Shown: piece after piece, positions 17,360-25,458 of the stretch
How positions within the stretch are numbered: position 1 is the first letter of the stretch
How the letters are laid out: every line of letters begins with the position of its first letter
Origin: Nostoc sp. 'Lobaria pulmonaria (5183) cyanobiont'
GTDB lineage: Bacteria > Cyanobacteriota > Cyanobacteriia > Cyanobacteriales > Nostocaceae
Assembly (NCBI RefSeq): GCF_002949795.1
Contig: NZ_CP026692.1
Location: 3,208,545 to 3,272,544, forward strand
DNA: 64,000 bases
Direction of reading: 5' to 3'
Made by a program: the position numbers and the translations under genes
Notes under the pieces: model-generated
What the model was told of the DNA's origin: nothing
Database searches by the model: none
The model's input: only the letters and a program-made list of their open reading frames with translations

Positions 17360-17475
17360 TGGTCAGTTGCCTTTCCTTGAAAGAAAGTGGCAGATTCAGT
17401 CAAATCCCCAGGCGGTCACGGCAATCAGGAGTTTAACATTCAAAAAAGCCAACGCGACTTCTAAGGTCGCTTTTC
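17360..17475 (+). ncRNA. Candidate small RNA, Yfr2/Cyano-1-like
   Basis: Within a 590-bp spacer the plus strand has a 5' hairpin (GCCTTTC / GAAAGTGGC, 17368-17391), an unpaired segment GGTCACGGCAATCAGGAGTTTAAC (17412-17435, quoted in parts: GGTCACGG, CAATC, AGGAGTTTAAC) and a 3' terminator hairpin GCGACTT / AGGTCGC followed by TTTT (17454-17474). This two-hairpin layout with a conserved single-stranded stretch resembles, from memory, the cyanobacterial Yfr2/Cyano-1 small RNAs, whose core is GGAAACA; here the core reads GGCAATCA. The exact 5' end is unknown. Confidence 0.4.
17454..17474 (+). terminator. Intrinsic terminator
   Basis: Stem GCGACTT (17454-17460) with AGGTCGC (17464-17470, one G-T pair), loop CTA, then TTTT. 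It would end the candidate small RNA. Confidence 0.55.
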
Positions 17476-17803
17476 AGTCAGAGACACATTAACTCGCTCA
17501 ATTTTTGCCAATTATTCTGTGTCCTGAATGCATCTATACGGCAGTTACTGACTTGCCAATCCTCCACTGAAGCAGTAGCTGAGTCCTGAGTCCTGAGTAA
17601 AAGCAAGCAACTTAGTATTCATTAGCTTGGCAATTAGTCCCAATCCTTGCTTTACTCTAAAAGAAAAAGAAACGAGTTCCTCATTCAATCCGCTAACTTT
17701 AGTTATGGACTTCTACTCAGCAACCAGAACTCGGAACTCAGCACTACTCAATTCAGTACTGATAGCTAGTTTGATATAAAAACCTTATAATCCAAGAGGC
17801 GTC

Positions 17804-18190
17804 ATGGTGTTGTCGGTTAGTGAGCGGACATTTACTCAAGAAGTTTTAGAATCACCTATTCCTGTTTTAGTTAACTTTGAAGCACCTTGGTGTGGCTTGT
17901 GTCGAGTTATACACCCACTATTGTTGCAATTTCAAGCCCAGTGCGGGAATGAAATTAAATTAGTCGGGGTTAACGCCGATCAAAATTTTAAATTGTCTAC
18001 TACCTATAGGCTAAAATCACTACCCACTTTACTATTGATTGAAAATGGCACTATTCGCCATCGCTTGGAATGCTTTCGCGGCAGAGAAGATTTACGTCTA
18101 GCTTTAGAAGAGATTAAAGCCAGCTACAGCAATTACCCCAAAATCTACAAAAGTTCAAAAACAGTGGACTTAGAGTATCGGTCAGCTTGA
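17804..18190 (+). CDS. Thioredoxin-like protein
   Basis: Thioredoxin-fold protein of 128 residues with the redox-active site WCGLC (Cys30 and Cys33), where canonical thioredoxin has WCGPC. The cis-proline region is SLPTLLLIENG, and a C-terminal tail of about 20 residues after the fold is rich in Ser and Lys. Replacing Pro by Leu in the active site usually changes the redox potential. The ATG at 17804 follows an AAGAGGCG-like ribosome site. It lies between the NnrU gene and ndhF1 on the same strand, and a strong terminator separates it from ndhF1, so it is probably transcribed independently. Confidence 0.87.
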   Translation: MVLSVSERTFTQEVLESPIPVLVNFEAPWCGLCRVIHPLLLQFQAQCGNEIKLVGVNADQNFKLSTTYRLKSLPTLLLIENGTIRHRLECFRGREDLRLALEEIKASYSNYPKIYKSSKTVDLEYRSA

Positions 18191-18199
18191 TGGACATTG

Positions 18200-18300
18200 G
18201 GCATTGGGGAGCCAGCGCAGTGGGCGGGTTTCCCGACTTGAGGCGACTGGCGTCATTGGGCATGGGGCAAATGACTAATGACAAATGACCAATGATTAAT
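18200..18300. repeat. Dispersed Nostoc repeats after the thioredoxin-like gene
   Basis: Contains GGGCATTGGG-type repeats, a segment CCCGACTTGAGGCGACTGGCG that recurs in a related form at 25155-25200 (CCCGACTTGAAGCAACTGGCG), and tandem ATGACCAATGA-like units. Confidence 0.5.
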
Positions 18301-18327
18301 GACCAAATCTAAAACCATGCTTAATAC

Positions 18328-18358
18328 CCCACCCAATCAGCCTTGGGTGGGTTATTTT
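18328..18358 (+). terminator. Intrinsic terminator after the thioredoxin-like gene
   Basis: Stem CCCACCCAA (18328-18336) with TTGGGTGGG (18343-18351), loop TCAGCC, then TTATTTTAT. It separates the thioredoxin-like gene from ndhF1. Confidence 0.7.
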
Positions 18359-18433
18359 ATCCTAAAGGGTGTGTGTCACAATTATTAACAGTTTCGACAC
18401 GCTAATCAAGAATTCTAAAAGTAGGCGTCAGTG

Positions 18434-20545
18434 ATGGAAGTAATCTATCAGTATGCCTGGCTGATTCCGGTGTTCCCTCTTTTTGGGGCGATGCTGGTCG
18501 GTCTAGGGTTAATCTCGTTGAATCAGGTGACAAACCGCCTACGGCAGCTTAACGCTGTGGTGATTATCTCCATGATGGCAGCAGCTATGGGGCTGTCGTT
18601 TGCCTTGTTATGGAGTCAAATTCAAGGACACGCGCCTTATCTGTGCACCTTTGAGTGGGCGGCAGCAGGTAATTTTCACCTGAGCATGGGCTACACTATT
18701 GACCACCTGACAGCCCTAATGCTGGTGATTGTCACAACGGTAGCCTGTTTAGTCATGGTTTACACCGATGGCTATATGGCTCACGATCCCGGTTACGTGA
18801 GGTTTTACGCCTATCTCAGTTTGTTTGGCTCCTCAATGTTAGGTCTGGTGATCAGCCCCAACCTAGTACAGATTTATATCTTTTGGGAACTGGTCGGGAT
18901 GTGTTCTTACTTGCTGGTCGGCTTTTGGTATGATCGCAAGTCAGCAGCCGATGCCGCGCAAAAAGCATTTGTTACCAACCGCGTGGGCGACTTTGGTCTA
19001 TTACTCGGCATTCTGGGGCTGTTCTGGGCAACAGGAAGCTTTGATTTTAATATCATGGGCGATCGCCTCGCCCAACTCGTAGAATCAGGTTCTATCAGCA
19101 ATTTTCTCGCTGTCCTGTTTGCGATTTTAGTTTTCTTAGGGCCAGTGGCGAAATCAGCCCAATTCCCCCTCCATGTCTGGCTACCAGACGCAATGGAAGG
19201 CCCCACCCCCATTTCTGCCTTGATTCACGCAGCAACGATGGTGGCGGCGGGTGTTTTCCTGATTGCCCGGATGTACCCAGTATTTGAAGACGTTCCAGCC
19301 GCAATGAATGTCATTGCCTTTACTGGGGCGTTTACGGCGTTTTTGGGGGCAACCATTGCCATTACCCAAAATGACATCAAGAAGGGCTTGGCTTACTCCA
19401 CCATTTCCCAACTCGGTTACATGGTGATGGCAATGGGAATAGGTTCCTACAGTGCTGGATTATTCCACCTGATGACCCACGCCTATTTCAAGGCGATGCT
19501 GTTCTTGGGTTCAGGTTCAGTAATTCACGGTATGGAAGGTGTCGTTGGACACGACCCCGCCTTAGCGCAAGATATGCGGCTGATGGGCGGACTGCGGAAG
19601 TACATGCCGATCACGTCAATTACCTTTTTGATTGGTTGCTTGGCAATTTCTGGTATTCCACCCTTTGCTGGCTTCTGGTCAAAAGATGAAATTCTGGGGA
19701 AGGCTTTTGAGGCTAACCCATTTCTCTGGTTGATTGGCTGGCTAACTGCTGGGATTACTGCTTTCTATATGTTTAGGATGTATTTCTCGACATTTGAAGG
19801 CGAATTCCGGGGTAATGACGATAAAATCAAGCAAAAACTCAAGAAGGCTGCGGCGACAATTGTCCTGGAATTAGAGTCACAAGAACCAGTCCCGAATTTT
19901 GGGCCTGGGGCGATGAAGAAAGGAGAATTGGCGGCAACTGGTGAGCATCATGACTCTCATGACTCTCATGACTCCCACGGGCATCACAGCGACTCCCCCC
20001 ATGAGTCGCCGTGGACGATGACACTGCCGTTGGCACTGTTGGCTGTGCCTTCGATTTTGATTGGTTTGGTGGGAACTCCCTACGCCAATTATTTTGAAGA
20101 GTTTATCTTTCCTCCTAGCGAAACTCTCTCCGAAGTTATAGAAAAGGCTTCCGAGTTCAATCCGACGGAATTCTACATCATGGCGGGTGCTTCAGTCGGA
20201 ATTTCTTTGATTGCGATTACCTTAGCTTCGCTGATGTATTTGCGCCGTAAGATTGACCCGGCTGCGATCGCTGCTAAAATCAAACCACTTTACGAGTTAT
20301 CTCTCAACAAGTGGTACTTTGATGACATTTACCATCGGGTTTTTGTCCTCGGCTTGCGTCGCCTAGCTAGACAAGTTATGGAAGTTGACTTCCGCGTTGT
20401 AGATGGTGCTGTTAACCTCACAGGCTTTTTCACCCTTGTCAGCGGTGAAGGTCTGAAGTACCTAGAAAACGGTCGCGCTCAATTCTATGCCTTGATTGTG
20501 TTTGGGGCGGTTTTGGGCTTAGTGATTGTTTTTGGTGTTACCTGA
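18434..20545 (+). CDS. ndhF: NAD(P)H-quinone oxidoreductase subunit 5, NdhF1
   Basis: Large antiporter-like subunit (703 residues) of the NDH-1L complex in the thylakoid membrane, for respiration and cyclic electron flow. It starts YQYAWLIPVFPLFGAML and has the proton-antiporter core (FWELVGMCSYLLVGFWY, KSAQFPLHVWLPDAMEGPTPISALIHAATMVAAG in part, YSTISQLGYMV) and a long C-terminal amphipathic arm. The NDH-1L-type NdhF1 identity fits its pairing with ndhD1. A His/Asp/Ser-rich loop at about residues 503-523 is encoded by a 9-bp tandem repeat. An in-frame GTG lies one codon upstream of the ATG at 18434. ndhD1 normally follows; here about 2.9 kb of foreign-looking DNA intervenes. Confidence 0.95.
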   Translation: MEVIYQYAWLIPVFPLFGAMLVGLGLISLNQVTNRLRQLNAVVIISMMAAAMGLSFALLWSQIQGHAPYLCTFEWAAAGNFHLSMGYTIDHLTALMLVIVTTVACLVMVYTDGYMAHDPGYVRFYAYLSLFGSSMLGLVISPNLVQIYIFWELVGMCSYLLVGFWYDRKSAADAAQKAFVTNRVGDFGLLLGILGLFWATGSFDFNIMGDRLAQLVESGSISNFLAVLFAILVFLGPVAKSAQFPLHVWLPDAMEGPTPISALIHAATMVAAGVFLIARMYPVFEDVPAAMNVIAFTGAFTAFLGATIAITQNDIKKGLAYSTISQLGYMVMAMGIGSYSAGLFHLMTHAYFKAMLFLGSGSVIHGMEGVVGHDPALAQDMRLMGGLRKYMPITSITFLIGCLAISGIPPFAGFWSKDEILGKAFEANPFLWLIGWLTAGITAFYMFRMYFSTFEGEFRGNDDKIKQKLKKAAATIVLELESQEPVPNFGPGAMKKGELAATGEHHDSHDSHDSHGHHSDSPHESPWTMTLPLALLAVPSILIGLVGTPYANYFEEFIFPPSETLSEVIEKASEFNPTEFYIMAGASVGISLIAITLASLMYLRRKIDPAAIAAKIKPLYELSLNKWYFDDIYHRVFVLGLRRLARQVMEVDFRVVDGAVNLTGFFTLVSGEGLKYLENGRAQFYALIVFGAVLGLVIVFGVT
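19949..19975 (+). repeat. 9-bp tandem repeat inside ndhF1
   Basis: Three units of CATGACTCY (19949-19957, 19958-19966, 19967-19975) encode repeated His-Asp-Ser in a stromal/cytoplasmic loop of NdhF1. The unit length keeps the frame, so copy number may vary between strains without breaking the gene. Confidence 0.8.
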
Positions 20546-20550
20546 TTTTA

Positions 20551-20577
20551 ATAGGGGTGGACATTCGTCCACCCCTA
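20551..20577. terminator. Strong hairpin after ndhF1
   Basis: AGGGGTGGAC / GTCCACCCCT with loop ATTC, a perfect 10-bp GC-rich stem just after the ndhF1 stop. The T tract is poor (ACATTATTT), so it may be a repeat element of the GGGGTGGACATTCGTCCACCCC kind common in Nostoc rather than a strict terminator. Confidence 0.55.
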
Positions 20578-20724
20578 CATTATTTCTTGAATTTTGTGAT
20601 ACAGCCATTTTCAGGTAAGTGAACTACATCTTTTTTGTTTCACGCAGAGGCACAGAGTCGCACAGAGGAATTGAGACTTGGGTCTGAAAAGATGACAAGA
20701 TTTTTTAATCCAAGCCATAAGAGT

Positions 20725-20919
20725 TTAGCCTTCTAGTTCAGCCCTGATTTTTTCAAGATGTTTAATGCTCTTCAAAGAATAAAATCGTTCAGAACATTTA
20801 CAACAAACGTAAGCATATAATTTTAATGCGGCCTTTTTTTTGCCGCATGTAATGATTTCAGTAACTTCTTTTTCAACTATTAGCCCCGCACAAACGGGGC
20901 ACTCATCGAAAGGCAGCAC
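20725..20919 (-). CDS. YgiT/MqsA-type zinc-finger protein (antitoxin-like)
   Basis: A 64-residue protein with a zinc-finger of the YgiT type: CPVC near the N-terminus (Cys7, Cys10) and CCKC near residue 40, with a C-terminal amphipathic helix. Such proteins are the antitoxin or N-terminal antitoxin half of MqsRA-like systems. It starts with GTG at 20919, supported by an excellent AAGGAGGT ribosome site that lies inside the last codons of the upstream DUF4258 gene, so the two are translationally coupled. The gene order toxin-then-antitoxin matches other DUF4258/YgiT pairs. The lack of the helix-turn-helix half of MqsA leaves open how the operon is regulated. Confidence 0.72.
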   Translation of the reverse strand: MLPFDECPVCAGLIVEKEVTEIITCGKKKAALKLYAYVCCKCSERFYSLKSIKHLEKIRAELEG

Positions 20920-20921
20920 GG

Positions 20922-21284
20922 CTACCTCCTTCTTATATGGCTTTTATTCCAACGGCTTGCATCAGGGCTAAACAAGGAAATCAGCGTAGCCCAACCATTT
21001 CTCTCATTGTATGCCCAAACAGTGTTTAAACGCATACCAGTTTTAGTTCTTCCACAAACGATAAATCTTGGCGCACGATTTAAGTCTTGCTGTTCTTCCA
21101 ATACTGATCCATTGAGGACGGAATAGAAAACATCTTCGGATACAAGACAGCGATGCATACTTTGAGTTACAGCATGGGCTGTAAAACTGAAGGTGTGGGT
21201 TTTGATCGCTGTGGAAATAAGCTTGTGTACCTGCTGGTTTCTGTTTCCCATTTTTTCCTCTTCATCCGTTGTTAACTTAGACAC
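20922..21284 (-). CDS. DUF4258-type toxin-like protein
   Basis: A 120-residue protein with the DUF4258 pattern: FTAHAVTQSMHRCLVSEDVFYSVL, then a strand pair ending in PRFIVCGRTKTGMRLNTVWAY. DUF4258 proteins are a RelE/MqsR-like fold family paired with YgiT zinc fingers and are presumed mRNA-interfering toxins (family inference). The start is the GTG at 21284 with AGAAGGGA eight bases upstream; an ATG eleven codons later is the alternative. It overlaps nothing and is 2 bases from the zinc-finger gene. The 12-bp palindrome CCTTCTAGAAGG covers its ribosome-binding site. Confidence 0.7.
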   Translation of the reverse strand: MSKLTTDEEEKMGNRNQQVHKLISTAIKTHTFSFTAHAVTQSMHRCLVSEDVFYSVLNGSVLEEQQDLNRAPRFIVCGRTKTGMRLNTVWAYNERNGWATLISLFSPDASRWNKSHIRRR

Positions 21285-21291
21285 TAGAATC

Positions 21292-21303
21292 CCTTCTAGA
21301 AGG
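21292..21303. promoter_or_regulatory. Palindrome over the DUF4258 ribosome-binding site
   Basis: The perfect 12-bp palindrome CCTTCTAGAAGG lies just upstream of the GTG start on the minus strand. It could be an operator or could hide the Shine-Dalgarno sequence, both plausible for an autoregulated toxin operon. No binding protein is known. Confidence 0.3.
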
Positions 21304-21466
21304 CATTTTTGTGAAAAACGGATAACAGAGTTGACTACATATGGGTAAATCTAGTAGTTGTTATTTTTGGTACGAGTCAAATGTAACAGCTATACCTACA
21401 AAAAGTCAATATCTTACTCAAAGAAATTTGGTATCATCTCTTTCATACAATTTCCCCAACGAATTC

Positions 21467-21647
21467 TACTCTGATATCACTGTTTTTTGCTCGAACTTTA
21501 AAAACGGTTAAGTCCATGCCAGAGATTTGATCGTCGATAAAGTTTCCAGACTGTAGCTAATCAATAATGGGTTGAATGTCAATTGGAATTTGGCGATCGC
21601 GATAAAGAGGTAAAATATAATAATCTTTTTGCGCCGTAACCCACCCG
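21467..21647 (-). pseudogene. Remnant of an unrecognised protein (C-terminal part)
   Basis: The minus strand reads VGWVTAQKDYYILPLYRDRQ, then IPIDIQPIID, an in-frame TAG, then LQSGNFIDDQISGMDL, TVFKVRAKNSDIRVEFVGEIV and a stop. An upstream stop comes one codon before the readable part and there is no start codon, so this is a truncated piece with an internal nonsense codon. I do not recognise the parent family. It lies between the two divergent DUF4258/YgiT pairs. Confidence 0.55.
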
Positions 21648-21718
21648 ACAAATTAATAGAATCCCAACATTTAGCAAAATAATAAATTTTTCACTAAATA
21701 TAATTTAAAAAATAATTC

Positions 21719-22006
21719 ATGTATTGTCAAAATCTAGTTTTCTCCCGTCATGCTATCCAACAAATGTTTTATCGTCGCATCAGTCAAAAAGAAGTAAAAA
21801 CTGCGATTTCTTATGGAGAAGTAATAGAAGAAAATCATGATGATACACCCTACCCCAGTTATCTAATATTGGATTTTATAGAAGGTAAACCGATTCATGT
21901 TGTATTTTCCTACGATGAAGCTACAGATACAGGATATGTAGTAACAGCTTATATTCCTGATGCTAATATTTGGTTAGATGGTTTTAAAACTAGGAAACAA
22001 AGATGA
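21719..22006 (+). CDS. DUF4258-type toxin-like protein
   Basis: A 95-residue DUF4258 protein: FSRHAIQQMFYRRISQKEVKTAI carries the family's SxHAxxxMxxRxI signature, followed by YLILDFIEGKPIHVVFSYDEATDTGYVVTAY, the family's beta-strand core. It overlaps the following YgiT-type gene by 4 bases (ATGA), which indicates translational coupling as a toxin-antitoxin-like operon. It is more canonical than the divergent copy at 20922-21284 and clearly not a recent duplicate of it. Confidence 0.8.
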   Translation: MYCQNLVFSRHAIQQMFYRRISQKEVKTAISYGEVIEENHDDTPYPSYLILDFIEGKPIHVVFSYDEATDTGYVVTAYIPDANIWLDGFKTRKQR

Positions 22007-22230
22007 TGAAATGTGTAATTTGTCAGCATGGAGAAACTAAACCAGGTTTAGTAACTGTGACATTAGAAAGAGATGAATGTATTATTGTTCTAAAAAAAGT
22101 TCCAGCAGAAATTTGTGATAACTGCGGTGAATATTATTTAAGTGATGCAGTTACCGAACAGGTTTTAAAAAAAGCAGAGTTAGCTATTAATAATGGAGCA
22201 GAATTAGAGATTATTAGATATGCAGCTTAG
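22003..22230 (+). CDS. YgiT/MqsA-type zinc-finger protein (antitoxin-like)
   Basis: A 75-residue protein with CVICQHG and CDNCGEYYL zinc-binding pairs, a strand-rich middle and a C-terminal helix, as expected of a YgiT-type antitoxin partner of DUF4258. It overlaps the toxin-like gene by 4 bases. Its TAG stop codon lies exactly at an IS insertion boundary: T-A of the target duplication plus the first G of the element. Because the base after the duplicated TTA on the far side is also G, the original stop was TAG too, so the insertion left the protein unchanged. Confidence 0.8.
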   Translation: MMKCVICQHGETKPGLVTVTLERDECIIVLKKVPAEICDNCGEYYLSDAVTEQVLKKAELAINNGAELEIIRYAA

Positions 22231-23140
22231 AGGATGTTTTAAAAGTCAAAACTAGTCAAAAATCATGCCAATCGTCTGACCATGATACGAATCATCGCAA
22301 TATAGATAAATGTCTCCGAGGTTTGGGGTAGTCTTTCATAATCTTTACTTAAACGCCGACACCAATTCAGCCAGCCAAAAGTACGCTCAACAACCCAACG
22401 CTTCGGTAGATGCACAAAACCTTTTTTCTCCAATGGTCGAAGCACAATTTCCACATTAGCCGTAAACATATCCATCACCCAACGCATAAATTCTTCGCCT
22501 CGGTATCCTCCGTCCATCCAAATGATGTTCAGCCGTTTTACGTAATTACCAGTATCATGAACTCGTTGAAGAACTTTTTTCGCGCCTTCACGTTCTGGAA
22601 AACTGGCAGAGGTGACCAAGACCCTCAAAACTAGCCCTAACAGATCCACACTCAGATGTCGTTTGCGTCCATGTATTTTTTTCCCAGCATCATAGCCGAC
22701 ATCAATGGAAATCATTGTTGCGGTTTCTACTGATTGACTATCAACGGCTGCTTCTGATGGACTCTTGTCACGCCCTGCGTCTACTCTCACCCACTGGTAG
22801 AGTTAGTCGTGAACTTTCAACCATGTACCATCTTTACTCCATCTCCAAAAATAACCATAAACCGTTGACCACGGGGGGAAATCTGCTGGTAAGCCTCGCC
22901 ATGTACACCCTTCACACAGAATATAGAGAATTGCATTCACGATCGCAAATAATCCTAATTTTCGGGGACGACCGCCTGGTTTTGCTTCTGGGAAAATATC
23001 TGCTATCAATTCCCACTGTTCCCAGGTCAGATTGCTACGGTATGCTTTAGTCATTCGCTCACAGGGTGCTGGTTTCTACAAAATTCAGCATACGCCTTGT
23101 GAGCTTTCTTACACTAGCCCCCCACTTTTAAAACATCCTC
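22230..23140 (-). mobile_element. IS5-family insertion sequence (IS1031-like), 911 bp
   Basis: Both ends carry the 17-bp terminal inverted repeat GAGGATGTTTTAAAAGT (22230-22246 and the complement at 23124-23140), and the element is flanked by a 3-bp duplication TTA (22227-22229 and 23141-23143). The inside encodes one transposase on the minus strand, interrupted by a stop codon. Size, 3-bp TNA-type duplication and transposase all match the IS1031/IS427 side of the IS5 family. The near-perfect ends and duplication indicate a fairly recent insertion. Confidence 0.93.
22263..23054 (-). pseudogene. IS5-family transposase split by an in-frame ochre codon
   Basis: The transposase starts at 23054 (WEQWELIADIFPEAKPGGRPRK, LYILCEGCTWRGLP) and would run to 22263 (DSQSVETA, IWMDGGYRGEEF, WVVERTFGWLNWCRRLSKDYE). 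At 22803-22805 a TAA falls between HD and LYQWVRVDAGRD in one unbroken frame. Related transposases have Gln or a similar residue there, so a single CAA-to-TAA change is the simplest explanation. The catalytic D...D...E segments lie downstream of the stop; re-initiation at the GTG at 22790 could still give a partial protein. The copy is therefore probably inactive. Confidence 0.88.
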
Positions 23141-23143
23141 TTA

Positions 23144-23427
23144 GTGTTCTTATTGGCGTTTTTGCTTTAGCAATAGGTTTGATTACGCGATCGCACCCCT
23201 AAACTATAATTTTATCGGCTTTTCTAGGCTAAATTTTTGACTTGACTGGGAGTATTCCAACCCACATTCCGCACCCTCAACTGTCAAAAGATACTCCCAA
23301 CAGCAGAAACGGAGGATTGCCAATTTAATTAAATCAACCTAACGAGGAAGACGAAATCCCTAAAAAGCTGTTACTTAATAACTAGTGACTTTTTGCCAAA
23401 CATGATTTTGATAGCAGACGAATTGTG
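23144..23427. other. Leader of ndhD1 after the insertion
   Basis: About 280 bases between the IS target site and ndhD1 hold no gene. A GACGAGGAAGACGAAATC stretch and AGTGACTTTTTGCC lie near the ndhD1 start. If ndhD1 still depended on the ndhF1 promoter it would have to be read through two hairpins and the IS, so a local promoter here is likely. Confidence 0.35.
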
Positions 23428-25005
23428 ATGAATACAGCTAATTTTCCGTGGCTGACGACGATTATTCTGTTTCCGATAGCGGCGTCGCTACTTCTTCCCA
23501 TCATCCCTGACAAAGAAGGCAAAACAGTGCGCTGGTACTCCCTGATCGTGGGGCTGATAGATTTTGCACTAATTGTTTACGCTTTTTATACTGGGTATGA
23601 TTTTTCCAATCCAGATTTGCAGTTAGTGGAGAGTTACCCCTGGGTACCACAATTGGGTTTGAATTGGTCAGTAGGGGCAGATGGCTTGTCCATGCCCCTA
23701 ATTATTTTGACTGGATTCATTACCACGCTGGCGATTTTAGCAGCTTGGCCTGTCACCTTCAAGCCCAAGCTATTTTACTTCTTGATTTTGGCGATGTATG
23801 GCGGTCAGATTGCCGTGTTCGCTGTCCAGGATATGCTGCTATTTTTCCTGGTGTGGGAACTGGAACTGGTGCCGATATACTTTCTGCTGTCGATTTGGGG
23901 AGGCAAAAGGCGGCAATATGCAGCGACCAAATTTATTTTATACACCGCTGGCGGGTCGCTGTTTATTTTACTCTCTGCCCTGACAATGGGATTTTACGGC
24001 GATACGGTGACGTTTGACATGCGATCGCTCGCCTTAAAAGATTTCGCCCTGAATTTCCAACTTGCCCTCTATGCGGGCTTCTTGATTGCTTACGCTGTCA
24101 AGTTGCCGATTATTCCCTTGCATACTTGGCTACCTGATGCCCACGGTGAAGCTACAGCCCCCGTACACATGTTATTAGCAGGTATTCTCCTGAAAATGGG
24201 CGGTTACGCCTTGATTCGGATGAATGCCCAAATGCTCCCCGACGCCCACGCTTTCTTTGCGCCAGTATTTGTAGTTTTGGGGGTAGTTAATATCATCTAC
24301 GCTGCCTTAACATCCTTTGCCCAGCGTAACCTGAAGCGAAAAATTGCCTACTCCTCAATTTCTCACATGGGTTTTGTGATGATTGGTATCGCCTCCTTCA
24401 CCGATTTGGGATTGAGTGGGGCAGTATTACAAATGGTTTCCCACGGGTTAATTGGGGCGAGTTTGTTCTTCCTTGTAGGGGCAACTTATGACCGGACACA
24501 CACCCTGATGTTGGATGAAATGGGCGGTGTTGCTAAGAAAATGCCGAAGATTTTCGCTATGTTCACCACCTGTTCAATGGCTTCTTTGGCATTGCCAGGT
24601 ATGAGCGGTTTCGTGGCAGAATTAATGGTATTTGTGGGCTTTGCTACTAGCGATGCTTATAGCTCTACCTTCAAAGTTATCGTGGTGTTCTTGATGGCAG
24701 TGGGAGTGATTTTAACTCCGATTTATCTGCTGTCGATGCTGCGAGAAATTTTCTACGGTAAAGAGAACGAGGAATTAGTTTCTCACCAAGCTTTGATAGA
24801 TGCCGAACCCCGTGAAGTATTTATCATTGCCTGTTTGTTAATTCCAATTATTGGTATTGGTTTCTATCCAAAATTGCTGACTCAGATGTACGACGCTACA
24901 ACTGTACAATTGACGGCAAGATTGCGTGATTCCGTGCCGACATTAGCACAGCAAAAAGAAGAAACGCTAAAGGTTTCTTTGAGTGCGCCCCAAATAGCTA
25001 ATTAA
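23428..25005 (+). CDS. ndhD: NAD(P)H-quinone oxidoreductase subunit 4, NdhD1
   Basis: Antiporter-like NDH-1 membrane subunit of 525 residues, partner of NdhF1 in the NDH-1L complex. It starts [21 protein letters not shown], and has the conserved core [59 protein letters not shown] and [16 protein letters not shown]. About 13-14 membrane helices are visible, and the essential Glu (WELELVP) and Lys (AVKLP) of the proton channel are present. ndhD1 normally sits immediately downstream of ndhF1; the gap here is caused by the inserted modules. A GTG one codon upstream is an alternative start. Confidence 0.95.
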   Translation: MNTANFPWLTTIILFPIAASLLLPIIPDKEGKTVRWYSLIVGLIDFALIVYAFYTGYDFSNPDLQLVESYPWVPQLGLNWSVGADGLSMPLIILTGFITTLAILAAWPVTFKPKLFYFLILAMYGGQIAVFAVQDMLLFFLVWELELVPIYFLLSIWGGKRRQYAATKFILYTAGGSLFILLSALTMGFYGDTVTFDMRSLALKDFALNFQLALYAGFLIAYAVKLPIIPLHTWLPDAHGEATAPVHMLLAGILLKMGGYALIRMNAQMLPDAHAFFAPVFVVLGVVNIIYAALTSFAQRNLKRKIAYSSISHMGFVMIGIASFTDLGLSGAVLQMVSHGLIGASLFFLVGATYDRTHTLMLDEMGGVAKKMPKIFAMFTTCSMASLALPGMSGFVAELMVFVGFATSDAYSSTFKVIVVFLMAVGVILTPIYLLSMLREIFYGKENEELVSHQALIDAEPREVFIIACLLIPIIGIGFYPKLLTQMYDATTVQLTARLRDSVPTLAQQKEETLKVSLSAPQIAN

Positions 25006-25034
25006 GTTGCGAGTTTAAATATTGATTACTTTGA

Positions 25035-25061
25035 GGGCGGGTTTTGTACCTGCCCTTTTTA
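25035..25061 (+). terminator. Intrinsic terminator after ndhD1
   Basis: Stem GGGCGGGT (25035-25042) with ACCTGCCC (25048-25055, one G-T pair), loop TTTGT, then TTTTTA. It marks the end of the NDH-1 unit. Confidence 0.8.
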
Positions 25062-25458
25062 TTACTCACTCGTAATTTTTGATTCAATACGCTTGGGTTA
25101 AGGCTAAAACTCTTTATCAAAGTCAACTTTTTTAACGAACCGCAGAGGCGCAGAGAAGCCAGTGCGCCCTTGCGGTTCCCCGACTTGAAGCAACTGGCGC
25201 GAAACACACAGAAGAAAAAAATTGATTTTTGATTCGGGAAAGTAAAAAATAAATCATCGACCTGAGTTCAAAAATTTTGTATTGGTACATGATGAGATGC
25301 AATACGCTTGGCTTTGTGAAAAATTGTAGGTTGGGTTGCGCTTTGCTTGGAGAAAATAAGCTTATATAATTTCTTTGCAAAGGCTATCAAAATGAGCGCG
25401 ATCGCACATCAATAGATTACATACAATCTATCTAGAATCAGATTTGGCAAAACCGCTC
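25062..25458. repeat. Spacer with dispersed repeats
   Basis: Contains CGCAGAGGCGCAGAG (25142-25156) and the CCCGACTTGAAGCAACTGGCG element (25179-25199), both dispersed Nostoc repeats; related copies are at 20643-20660 and 18228-18250. No gene is visible. Confidence 0.5.

Noticed and set aside
25132..25380. 82-codon minus-strand frame in the spacer after ndhD1
   Set aside because: It runs through dispersed repeats and has no domain features or ribosome site.
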